Source: Vibrio sp. 10N.261.45.E2
GTDB lineage: Bacteria > Pseudomonadota > Gammaproteobacteria > Enterobacterales > Vibrionaceae
DNA length: 64,000 bases
NCBI RefSeq assembly: GCF_002875705.1
Contig: NZ_MCZZ01000121.1
Coordinates: forward strand, 58,956 to 122,955
Direction: 5' to 3'
Both the position numbers and the translations under genes were made by a program. The number at the start of each line of letters is the position of its first letter. Within the stretch, counting starts at the first letter, position 1. The notes under the pieces are model-generated. The model ran no database searches, had not been told where the DNA came from, and was given only the letters and a program-made list of their open reading frames with translations. This document shows, one piece after another, positions 57,407-64,000 of this stretch.

Positions 57407-58747
57407 ATGACCAATCCAAACATCTTTACTGTTTCTCGCCTCAACTCAGAGGTTCGTCTCCTATTAGAAAACGAAATGGGAATAGTCTGGCTCGTTGGTG
57501 AAATCTCGAACTTCTCTGCACCTGTCTCTGGTCACTGGTACCTCACGCTTAAAGACTCTCGCGCTCAAGTTAAGTGCGCCATGTTTCGTGGCAATAACCG
57601 ACGAGTCACCTTTAAGCCTCAGAACGGCAATCAAGTTTTAGTCAAAGCTCGCCTGTCGCTTTATGAGCCACGCGGTGACTATCAACTGATCATCGAAAGC
57701 ATGCAGCCAGAAGGTGACGGTAAACTTCAGCAAGAGTTTGAAAAGCTGAAGATGAACCTCGCCGCAGAAGGGCTATTTGCTCAATCGAGTAAGCAACCGC
57801 TTCCTGAGCACCCAAAACGCGTTGGCGTTATCACCTCTAAAACCGGTGCAGCACTGTTTGATATTCTTGATGTCCTGAAAAGACGCGATCCTTCACTGCC
57901 TGTTGTGGTTTACCCAACCATGGTGCAAGGCGAAGAAGCAGCAATTCAGATTGCTCAAGCGATTGGGCGTGCTAACGAACGCAATGAGTGTGATGTGTTG
58001 ATCGTGGGTCGTGGCGGCGGTTCGTTAGAAGACCTATGGTGCTTCAATAACGAGATCGTAGCTCGCACAATCGCTGCAAGCCAAATCCCGATTATCAGTG
58101 CAGTTGGCCACGAGGTTGACGTCACTATCGCCGATTTCGTCGCAGATATGCGCGCTCCAACACCATCAGCAGCAGCTGAATTGGTTAGCCGCGACAACAG
58201 TCATAAAGAACAAGCTTTCGCGTCTAAACGTGCTCGTTTAGTCAGTGCGATTCGTCATGTGTTAATCAAACAAGCGCAATCAACTCAAACATTGAAATAC
58301 CGCTTAGAGAAGCAACACCCTAGCTACCAACTGCAAAAGCAGAGCCAACAGCTTGATGACCTAGATATGCGTTTGCGTCGTGGTATGACTCAATACCTAA
58401 AGCAGCATGCCCAACGTGTTGAGCGCAAACAGCACCAGCTTCAGCTGAACTCGCCAGTGAAATGCCTTGGTGAACAAAAACTGCATTTGCAACGCTCTGA
58501 GCAGAAGCTATTGGATGCGATGGATAAGACCTTACTGACCACTCGCCACCAGCTAGCAATGGCTGCAGAGAAGTTAGAGACCGTTAGCCCACTAGCAACC
58601 CTCAAGCGTGGTTACAGCATTACTCATTCAGCATCGAGCAAAACTGTATCATCAATTAACGATGTCGAAGTAGGCGAAGTAATCACCACTCAAGTTGAAG
58701 ATGGTGTTATTGAGTCGCAAGTGACCCAGAAAACGGCAAAAGCGTAA
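57407..58747 (+). CDS. xseA: Exodeoxyribonuclease VII large subunit
   Basis: XseA with XseB degrades single-stranded DNA in both directions. The 446-residue protein has the N-terminal OB-fold (about 1-110; WLVGEISNFSAPVSGHWYLT), the nuclease core (RVGVITSKTGAALFDIL, GRGGGSLEDLWCFNNE, SAVGHEVDVTIADFVAD-type ISAVGHEVDVTIADF) and a long C-terminal coiled coil. Length matches E. coli XseA (456). The start has AAGGAAAG rather far upstream, about 12 bases. It is divergent from guaB and ends at a terminator. Confidence 0.95.
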   Translation: MTNPNIFTVSRLNSEVRLLLENEMGIVWLVGEISNFSAPVSGHWYLTLKDSRAQVKCAMFRGNNRRVTFKPQNGNQVLVKARLSLYEPRGDYQLIIESMQPEGDGKLQQEFEKLKMNLAAEGLFAQSSKQPLPEHPKRVGVITSKTGAALFDILDVLKRRDPSLPVVVYPTMVQGEEAAIQIAQAIGRANERNECDVLIVGRGGGSLEDLWCFNNEIVARTIAASQIPIISAVGHEVDVTIADFVADMRAPTPSAAAELVSRDNSHKEQAFASKRARLVSAIRHVLIKQAQSTQTLKYRLEKQHPSYQLQKQSQQLDDLDMRLRRGMTQYLKQHAQRVERKQHQLQLNSPVKCLGEQKLHLQRSEQKLLDAMDKTLLTTRHQLAMAAEKLETVSPLATLKRGYSITHSASSKTVSSINDVEVGEVITTQVEDGVIESQVTQKTAKA

Positions 58748-58770
58748 GCAGCTAAGTTACATTATATTAG

Positions 58771-58799
58771 AAAGCCCTATCAGATTTGATAGGGCTTTT
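58771..58799 (+). terminator. Terminator of xseA
   Basis: AAGCCCTATCA and TGATAGGGCTT pair around a four-base loop, followed by TTG. The hairpin is perfect. The stem can also act on the minus strand after ureG. Confidence 0.85.
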
Positions 58800-58833
58800 G
58801 CTTATGGAGGAGTTAATCAGGGGCTGCGAATGA

Positions 58834-59472
58834 CTAACTGGTTTTCTCTGGTTCTTTGAGCGTAAGCATACCTTCAGTCACGATAAAATCGATGATGACG
58901 TCTAGGCCTTTACTCTCTTTAAGGTTGGTAAACACAAACGGCTTGGTTGGACGCATACGTTGCGTATCTTGCTCCATCACCTCAAGTGACGCGCCAACAT
59001 ATGGCGCCAAATCGATTTTATTGATAACCAACAGATCAGAACGCGTAATACCCGGGCCACCTTTACGTGGGATCTTCTCCCCTTCCGCTACATCAATCAC
59101 ATAGATAGTCAGGTCGGCTAATTCAGGACTGAACGTCGCGCTGAGGTTGTCGCCACCACTCTCTACAAATACAACATCAAGGTTCTTATGTAGCTTAGCC
59201 AGCTCTTCTACAGCAGCTAAGTTCATCGACGCATCTTCACGGATCGCAGTGTGCGGACAACCACCTGTTTCTACACCGATAATGCGGTCAGGTTCCAGAG
59301 CTTCAGCTCGCGTGAGTATCTTGGCGTCTTCTTGTGTGTAGATGTCGTTGGTTACCACCGCAATGTTTAGTTTGTCGCGAATCGCCTTACACAGCACCTC
59401 AAGCAGTGCGGTTTTACCTGACCCAACTGGGCCGCCAATACCAATTCGAAGGGGTTGCTTATAACTTTTCAT
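58834..59472 (-). CDS. ureG: Urease accessory GTPase UreG
   Basis: UreG is the GTPase that drives nickel insertion into urease, with UreF, UreD and UreE. The 212-residue protein has the P-loop [16 protein letters not shown] (about 13-20 core), the Cys-Pro-His metal motif in [15 protein letters not shown] and the base-specificity motif [10 protein letters not shown]. It is the last gene of the ure operon, 48 bases after ureF, and is convergent with xseA. Confidence 0.96.
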   Translation of the reverse strand: MKSYKQPLRIGIGGPVGSGKTALLEVLCKAIRDKLNIAVVTNDIYTQEDAKILTRAEALEPDRIIGVETGGCPHTAIREDASMNLAAVEELAKLHKNLDVVFVESGGDNLSATFSPELADLTIYVIDVAEGEKIPRKGGPGITRSDLLVINKIDLAPYVGASLEVMEQDTQRMRPTKPFVFTNLKESKGLDVIIDFIVTEGMLTLKEPEKTS

Positions 59473-59520
59473 TGTCTACTTCCTTATATTCTTTTCTTGC
59501 TACCTCGTTCGCGCTGACCG

Positions 59521-60201
59521 CTACGAACGAAATAGTCTCGTGTATTGTGTTTCGTGCAGTGAACTCGCTAGTGCCAACGAAGGCGAAAAGCTACCTATCA
59601 TCCAATCTTCAATCATGCGTGCTTTCTCAATCACCTCAGGAAAGGTGTTAGTGATATTAATCAGAGCCAACTGCCCATCGGTTTGGCCTAAAGGCACCAG
59701 CTTTACACCTGCAGTAACGATATTTTCAAGCCAGCTCCATAAGTAACCTTGTTTGAGGCTTTCTAAATCAATGCCCCAATGTTGAGCTGCGATACACATG
59801 CCTAACAATTGGTTTGGGTGACTATCAACAGAATCCACCAGCGAAATATCGATATCTAAGCGCTTCAACAAAGTATTCAATGCATGCCCGCGTTGCTTCT
59901 CTTCTGCTCGTAATTCACTGGTTTCACGGCTCGAGTACAAGTAATTACACCAATGCTCAATCTCATCGAGTTCACCTTTTTCTAGAGCATGATAAAGGCG
60001 CTCTAAGATAGGTAATTCCAAGGTCGCGACACTGGAACTAACAATGGTATTGAGCCACTGCTCCATGCTATCGCGATTGGTCACCCACCCAGCCTCAACC
60101 GCCAACTCTAGCCCTTGCGAATAAGTGAAACCACCAATCGGCAACGACGGGCTGATCAATTGAAACAGACGATAAATCGCGACATTTTCTGTTGTGCTCA
60201 T
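59521..60201 (-). CDS. ureF: Urease accessory protein UreF
   Basis: UreF links UreG to the UreD-urease complex and gates GTP hydrolysis. The 226-residue protein is all-helical, with the UreF signature QLISPSLPIGGFTYSQGLE near its start. The C-terminal part LASSLHETQYTRLFRS is also conserved. It lies 40 bases after ureJ and 48 bases before ureG. Confidence 0.93.
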   Translation of the reverse strand: MSTTENVAIYRLFQLISPSLPIGGFTYSQGLELAVEAGWVTNRDSMEQWLNTIVSSSVATLELPILERLYHALEKGELDEIEHWCNYLYSSRETSELRAEEKQRGHALNTLLKRLDIDISLVDSVDSHPNQLLGMCIAAQHWGIDLESLKQGYLWSWLENIVTAGVKLVPLGQTDGQLALINITNTFPEVIEKARMIEDWMIGSFSPSLALASSLHETQYTRLFRS

Positions 60202-60241
60202 ACTCTTGCTCTCTGTCTTCTAGAATCGAAAGTTCGAGAGC

Positions 60242-60838
60242 TTACGCGCCTAACAGTAATAATGCGCTTACTGAAGCCACGCCGACTGACAACCATTTAG
60301 AGTAAACTGCGCGCCCAACAAACGTACCGATAACCATTAATGCCACAGCAGTGATGCTCATGCCTGTTGCAAATTGCGTTAGGTTACTCGCAGCTTCAAC
60401 GCCGTGTGCATAACCATGGAAAAACAACATCGCAATAGAAGCGACTAGAACGCCATTTACACGCTTAGTTGAAGGTGAGAATACGTGCCATAGACATAGG
60501 CTGACGACGAACAGAGAAGCGATGATTGCTGGTTCAACAATCACAGAGAAACCCAAGGCTTGGCCTGCGATAAGCCCAACGACCAATGAAGCCAATCCAC
60601 CGCCAATCAAAGAGGCTTTTATCTTGGTTGAAAACGACAGTGCGCCAATTAACAATCCGAAAGCGATCAACATGATCAGATGATCCATGCCTGTCACTGG
60701 GTGAGTTAAGCCAGACATAAATGAGTGAGACTCATGAACCGAATGCGAACCGTGTCCCCGGTGAGCTAAAGCCAATGTAGATGTTGTTAGAGAAGCCAGT
60801 GTGAAAGTGCATAAGCCTGCAGCTGTTTTAAAGTTCAT
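60242..60838 (-). CDS. ureJ: HupE/UreJ family nickel transporter-like protein
   Basis: This 198-residue membrane protein has a signal-like N-terminus (FTLASLTTSTLALA), then the HupE/UreJ motif THPVTGMDHLIMLIAFG (HPxxGxDH) and about six hydrophobic segments. A His-rich stretch (HRGHGSHSVHESH) follows the N-terminal segment and may bind metal. Relatives import nickel for hydrogenase or urease. The ATG at 60838 has AAGGAA six bases upstream. The longer upstream reading was rejected. It lies between ureE and ureF. Confidence 0.88.
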   Translation of the reverse strand: MNFKTAAGLCTFTLASLTTSTLALAHRGHGSHSVHESHSFMSGLTHPVTGMDHLIMLIAFGLLIGALSFSTKIKASLIGGGLASLVVGLIAGQALGFSVIVEPAIIASLFVVSLCLWHVFSPSTKRVNGVLVASIAMLFFHGYAHGVEAASNLTQFATGMSITAVALMVIGTFVGRAVYSKWLSVGVASVSALLLLGA

Positions 60839-60911
60839 CGCGAGTTCCTTGCGTTTATAGCTATTAATATCGTTGTTATATAAATCGTTTAGTGAGTCAT
60901 CAATGACTCGA

Positions 60912-61364
60912 TTAATGATGGTGATGATGACCGCCCGAGCGACCGCCATAAGCGCCACCTTCAGGTTCAAAAGGTTGCTTTTCGGTCGTCACTGTCGCGC
61001 CCAAACCTTCAACCATTTCATCCAAAACATGGTCGTGTTGATAGCGCACCCAGCCAGCTTCGACTTGCAGCGGAACATGTCGATTACCAAGGTGGTAAGC
61101 AACACGAGTTAACAGATGCGAGTCATCACAGTAAACAGTCGACACGGTTTCCGGTGCTGCTTTCACTTCAACAGTTAAGCCACACTCACTAGTTAATTGT
61201 TCTCCGCCACGCAAGATATGACCTCGTGGTAGAAACAGCCCTGCATCTCGACCATCATCCAATGTCACTTTAAGACGGCTTTTGATGCGGCTATCGATCG
61301 GTAGGCTTAGGAAGCCATCTGGAGCCGTGTTCAATTCGGCTTGAATTTGAGTAAGTTCAATCAT
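60912..61364 (-). CDS. ureE: Urease accessory nickel chaperone UreE
   Basis: UreE carries nickel to the urease apoenzyme. The 150-residue protein has the N-terminal peptide-binding domain (SRIKSRLKVTLDDGRDAGL), the metal-binding domain with YHLGNRHVPLQ and the conserved YDHVLD-like YQHDHVLDEMV. The C-terminus ends GGRSGGHHHHH, a short His tail for metal storage. Length fits the family. It lies 115 bases after ureC and 73 bases before ureJ. Confidence 0.94.
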   Translation of the reverse strand: MIELTQIQAELNTAPDGFLSLPIDSRIKSRLKVTLDDGRDAGLFLPRGHILRGGEQLTSECGLTVEVKAAPETVSTVYCDDSHLLTRVAYHLGNRHVPLQVEAGWVRYQHDHVLDEMVEGLGATVTTEKQPFEPEGGAYGGRSGGHHHHH

Positions 61365-61389
61365 GCTATTACCTCAATCTCCTTGTGAG

Positions 61390-61479
61390 ATTTATAACGT
61401 TCAAAATAAGAGCCTTCAGCCAAGATCTAAAATTCGAGCTTCAGCTAAAGGACTAAAATAAGAGTCTTCAGCCGAGCTA
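61390..61479. repeat. Imperfect direct repeat in the ureC-ureE spacer
   Basis: AAAATAAGAGCCTTCAGCC and AAAATAAGAGTCTTCAGCC occur about 50 bases apart. Each is followed by a similar A+T-rich tail (CTAAAAT or TTAAAAT). This looks like a short tandem duplication of spacer sequence in the operon. No function is evident. Confidence 0.5.
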
Positions 61480-63183
61480 TTAAAATAGAAAATATCTTTG
61501 AGCCATTGGCAGTTCTTCAGCAGGCTCACACGTCAGCAGTTCACCATCGGCACGCACTTGATAAGTCTGAGAGTCGACCTCAATCTTTGGCATCCAGTCG
61601 TTAAGCTTCATGTCGGCTTTACTGATGTTTCGGCAGTTGCTGACTACGCCAATCAAACTCTGTAAGCCCAATTGTTTATCGATGTTCTGTGCTTTGGCTT
61701 CCTTGGAAACAAACAACATCGATATGTTTTGGCACGCCTTGCCATAGCTACCAAACATAGAACGATAGTGAACGGGCTGAGGTGTTGGGATTGAAGCGTT
61801 TGGATCGCCCATAGGTGCCATAGCGATCATACCGCCTTTTAAAATCACACTTGGTTTCACACCAAAGAAGGCTGGTTTCCACAGCACTAGGTCTGCAAGC
61901 TTTCCAGCTTCGATAGATCCAATTTCATGTGCCATACCGTGCGTAATCGCAGGATTGATGGTGTACTTAGCGACATAACGTCTTAGGCGGAAGTTATCGC
62001 TATAGTCGGAATCTTCTTTTAGGCAGCCACGCTGCACTTTCATCTTGTGTGCGGTTTGCCAAGTGCGTGTTACCACCTCCCCTACGCGCCCCATTGCTTG
62101 AGAATCCGAAGCGATCATCGAGAACGCACCTAAATCATGAAGAATGTCTTCTGCGGCAATGGTCTCACGGCGAATACGTGATTCAGCGAATGCGACATCT
62201 TCAGCGATCGACGGTGAAAGGTGATGACATACCATCAACATGTCTAAGTGTTCATCGACCGTATTAACGGTGTAAGGTCGTGTCGGGTTAGTTGAAGAAG
62301 GCAGAACGTTCGGCTCACCTGCAGCACGAATAATATCGGGCGCATGACCACCACCCGCACCTTCAGTGTGATAGGTATGAATCACGCGATCACCAATGGC
62401 GCCAAGTGTTGATTCCACAAAGCCCGACTCATTTAGCGTATCGGTATGAATCGCGACTTGTACGTCCATCTCATCAGCAACGCTCAAGCAGGTATCGATT
62501 GAAGCGGGAGTAGTTCCCCAGTCTTCGTGTAACTTCAACCCCACTGCGCCTGCCGCTACTTGTTCACGTAGAGCTTCTGGTTGGCTGGCGTTACCCTTAC
62601 CGAGCAAACCAAAGTTCATTGGGAATTGATCGAGTGATTCCAACATACGATGGATATTCCAAGGCCCTGGCGTACATGTGGTTGCGTTAGTCCCGGTGTT
62701 TGGCCCCGTACCACCACCTATCATGGTCGTCACCCCCGACGCCAACGCTTCTTCAATCTGTTGCGGGCAGATAAAGTGAATGTGTGAATCGATGCCACCT
62801 GCCGTAAGGATTGAACCTTCGCCAGCTAAAATTTCCGTACCTGGGCCAATCACAATATCGACGCCCGGTTGAACGTCTGGGTTACCCGCTTTACCCAACG
62901 CTTGAACTCGGCCGTCTTTGATCGCGACATCGGCTTTTACAATTCCCCAGTAGTCCAACACAATCGCGTTGGTGATCACCAAATCTGGAGTTTCGGCACT
63001 TGGGCGTTGGCTTTGCCCTTGCCCATCACGAATCACTTTACCGCCGCCGAATTTCACTTCGTCGCCGTATACGGTGTAGTCCTTTTCCACTTCTAGCCAT
63101 AAATCAGTGTCAGCAAGACGCACTCGGTCACCGACTGTTGGCCCAAACATTTCGGCATAAGCCTGTCTGGATATCGTCGCCAT
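61480..63183 (-). CDS. ureC: Urease subunit alpha
   Basis: UreC holds the di-nickel site that hydrolyses urea to ammonia and carbamate. The 567-residue protein has HIHFICPQQ for the metal-site His pair, the carbamylated Lys in [11 protein letters not shown], His residues in [10 protein letters not shown], and the flap [16 protein letters not shown] with its Cys. The C-terminus is normal. The ATG at 63183 gives [14 protein letters not shown]. Two in-frame codons upstream, starting TTG, were rejected. ureB lies 38 bases upstream on the same strand. Confidence 0.97.
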   Translation of the reverse strand: MATISRQAYAEMFGPTVGDRVRLADTDLWLEVEKDYTVYGDEVKFGGGKVIRDGQGQSQRPSAETPDLVITNAIVLDYWGIVKADVAIKDGRVQALGKAGNPDVQPGVDIVIGPGTEILAGEGSILTAGGIDSHIHFICPQQIEEALASGVTTMIGGGTGPNTGTNATTCTPGPWNIHRMLESLDQFPMNFGLLGKGNASQPEALREQVAAGAVGLKLHEDWGTTPASIDTCLSVADEMDVQVAIHTDTLNESGFVESTLGAIGDRVIHTYHTEGAGGGHAPDIIRAAGEPNVLPSSTNPTRPYTVNTVDEHLDMLMVCHHLSPSIAEDVAFAESRIRRETIAAEDILHDLGAFSMIASDSQAMGRVGEVVTRTWQTAHKMKVQRGCLKEDSDYSDNFRLRRYVAKYTINPAITHGMAHEIGSIEAGKLADLVLWKPAFFGVKPSVILKGGMIAMAPMGDPNASIPTPQPVHYRSMFGSYGKACQNISMLFVSKEAKAQNIDKQLGLQSLIGVVSNCRNISKADMKLNDWMPKIEVDSQTYQVRADGELLTCEPAEELPMAQRYFLF

Positions 63184-63221
63184 GTTCAATCCTTTGTTAT
63201 TTTATTATTCCGTGAGAGCGC

Positions 63222-63557
63222 TTAGAGCTTTCCCATCACCTTTCCTTGGAAGCCATAGATCTCTAATTTACCGGCGTAACGCACTAACTCAACGCTACGC
63301 GACTGACCCGGCTCAAAGCGGGTTGCAGTACCCGCTGGAATATTGAGTCGAAAACCTTTAGTGGCTTCTCGGTCAAAGATCAGCGAAGGGTTTGCTTCAT
63401 AGAAGTGGTAATGAGAGCCAATTTGAACAGGACGATCGCCAATGTTTTGAACCTTAACGGGCGTTGTGTCGCGGCCTTCATTGAGAGTAATGTCACCGGG
63501 AGCGGTTTCTACTTTTCCGGGAACGAAGCCTGAATATTGTTTGGTGGAGCCAGCCAT
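63222..63557 (-). CDS. ureB: Urease subunit beta
   Basis: UreB is the small beta-subunit of urease. The 111-residue protein has the family pattern [20 protein letters not shown] and [18 protein letters not shown], typical of the beta-sandwich fold. Length matches (about 101-111). It lies 11 bases after ureA and 38 bases before ureC. Confidence 0.95.
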   Translation of the reverse strand: MAGSTKQYSGFVPGKVETAPGDITLNEGRDTTPVKVQNIGDRPVQIGSHYHFYEANPSLIFDREATKGFRLNIPAGTATRFEPGQSRSVELVRYAGKLEIYGFQGKVMGKL

Positions 63558-63568
63558 ATTTCCTCTCC

Positions 63569-63871
63569 CTACACGATAGGTTCATGAACGGTCACCAACT
63601 TGGTGCCATCAGGAAAAGTAGCTTCGACTTGTACATCTGGGATCATGGAAGGGATCCCCTCCATTACGTCATCAACGGTAAGCAGTGTGCGTCCAAAGTC
63701 CATCAATTCCGAAACGGTTTTACCCTCACGGGCACCTTCAAGAATGGCACTGCTGATCAGCGCAATAGATTCTGGATAGTTGAGTTTTAAGCCTTTTTGT
63801 TTGCGCTGCTGTGCCAGCATTCCTGCGCAGAAGATAAGTAGCTTATCTTTTTCTCTTGGTGTTAATTCCAT
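63569..63871 (-). CDS. ureA: Urease subunit gamma
   Basis: UreA is the gamma subunit of the urease complex. The 100-residue protein opens [20 protein letters not shown] and continues [21 protein letters not shown], both standard. Its length is exactly that of other UreA proteins. The Shine-Dalgarno sequence before the ATG at 63871 is weak, which fits coupling to an upstream gene. Confidence 0.96.
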   Translation of the reverse strand: MELTPREKDKLLIFCAGMLAQQRKQKGLKLNYPESIALISSAILEGAREGKTVSELMDFGRTLLTVDDVMEGIPSMIPDVQVEATFPDGTKLVTVHEPIV

Positions 63872-63906
63872 TTAGCCGCCCGCTGTTAGTGTTGTTTTCT
63901 TATTGC

Positions 63907-64000
63907 TCAGAAACGCATGAGCAGTAAGTGGGATTCAATCACAGCAAGCTTGAAAAAATGTACCGAGGGCCGGAAGTCGCCCTTGTAGTGGTCAAGTAAA
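63907..64000 (-). CDS. Possible 3' end of a gene upstream of ureA (cut by window edge)
   Basis: On the minus strand a frame is open from the window edge to the TGA at 63907-63909, ending FKLAVIESHLLMRF. It would stop 35 bases before ureA. By position it could be the end of ureD, the usual first gene, but I cannot match this tail to UreD with confidence. It may also be chance. Confidence 0.3.
   Translation of the reverse strand, partial: LLDHYKGDFRPSVHFFKLAVIESHLLLMRF

Noticed and set aside
1..64000. CRISPR array or tRNA genes
   Set aside because: No regularly spaced repeats and no tRNA-like T-arm other than that of ssrA were seen on reading. No dedicated search was run.

Overview
The window looks like a piece of the large chromosome of a marine Vibrio. 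The evidence is protein-level: long-form DapD, the tmRNA tag ANDENYALAA, a GH19 chitinase with chitin-binding domains, and a minor-pilin cluster beside dnaJ. The order pilins-dnaJ-dnaK-grpE-nadK-recN-bamE-rnfH-ratA-smpB-ssrA is, from memory, the conserved Vibrio arrangement. Two intergenic repeat families at about 49.6 and 55.5 kb resemble dispersed repeats I remember from the Splendidus group. The species is not proven. Nearly all of the window is ordered, intact chromosomal sequence, with no phage, transposase, integrase or CRISPR array.

Layout. 0-6.7 kb: recB (cut by the window edge) and recC, a TDT-family transporter divergent from a LysR regulator, and SOS gene yebG with a LexA box. 6.85-8.8 kb: a fluoride riboswitch leading a two-gene operon (NifU-like scaffold protein plus GGGtGRT-family protein). 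9-18.1 kb: marC, dapD, a DUF3332 lipoprotein, purL and mltF on opposite strands around a PurR box, and a small basic ORF. 18.1-22 kb: tadA (TTG start), a CNNM/CBS membrane protein and an AbgT transporter. 22.2-25.6 kb: five type IV minor pilins, four in one overlapping operon and a PilE-like gene divergent from it, probably part of the DNA-uptake pilus. 25.7-33 kb: dnaJ, dnaK, a dicarboxylate symporter, grpE and nadK, with good sigma-32 promoters before dnaK and grpE. 33-37.3 kb: recN behind three LexA-like boxes, bamE, rnfH, ratA, smpB and the tmRNA gene ssrA.

37.4-46.7 kb is the most accessory-looking part. It holds a periplasmic protein of four tandem retropepsin-like domains, an M15 peptidase, a methyltransferase-HNH fusion coupled to a DUF429 protein, a zinc-ribbon protein of unknown function, a PlsC-like acyltransferase and an MBL/beta-CASP nuclease. 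47-53.5 kb holds an alanine/glycine:Na+ symporter, a SatP/YaaH acetate transporter, a 135-bp repeat in two copies, an NhaC antiporter and the GH19 chitinase. 53.7-58.8 kb holds guaA and guaB, with a 174-bp MITE-like element in the operon spacer, and xseA. 58.8-63.9 kb is a urease operon ureA-B-C-E-J-F-G on the minus strand, with its upstream part outside the window.

Regulatory themes visible in the DNA are SOS (yebG, recN), heat shock (dnaK, grpE), purine control (purL), fluoride sensing (NifU-like/GGGtGRT) and many rho-independent terminators that fix the transcription units. The best candidates for undescribed biology are the fluoride-controlled NifU-like/GGGtGRT pair, the methyltransferase-HNH plus DUF429 unit, the four-domain retropepsin-like protein, and the two intergenic repeat families.
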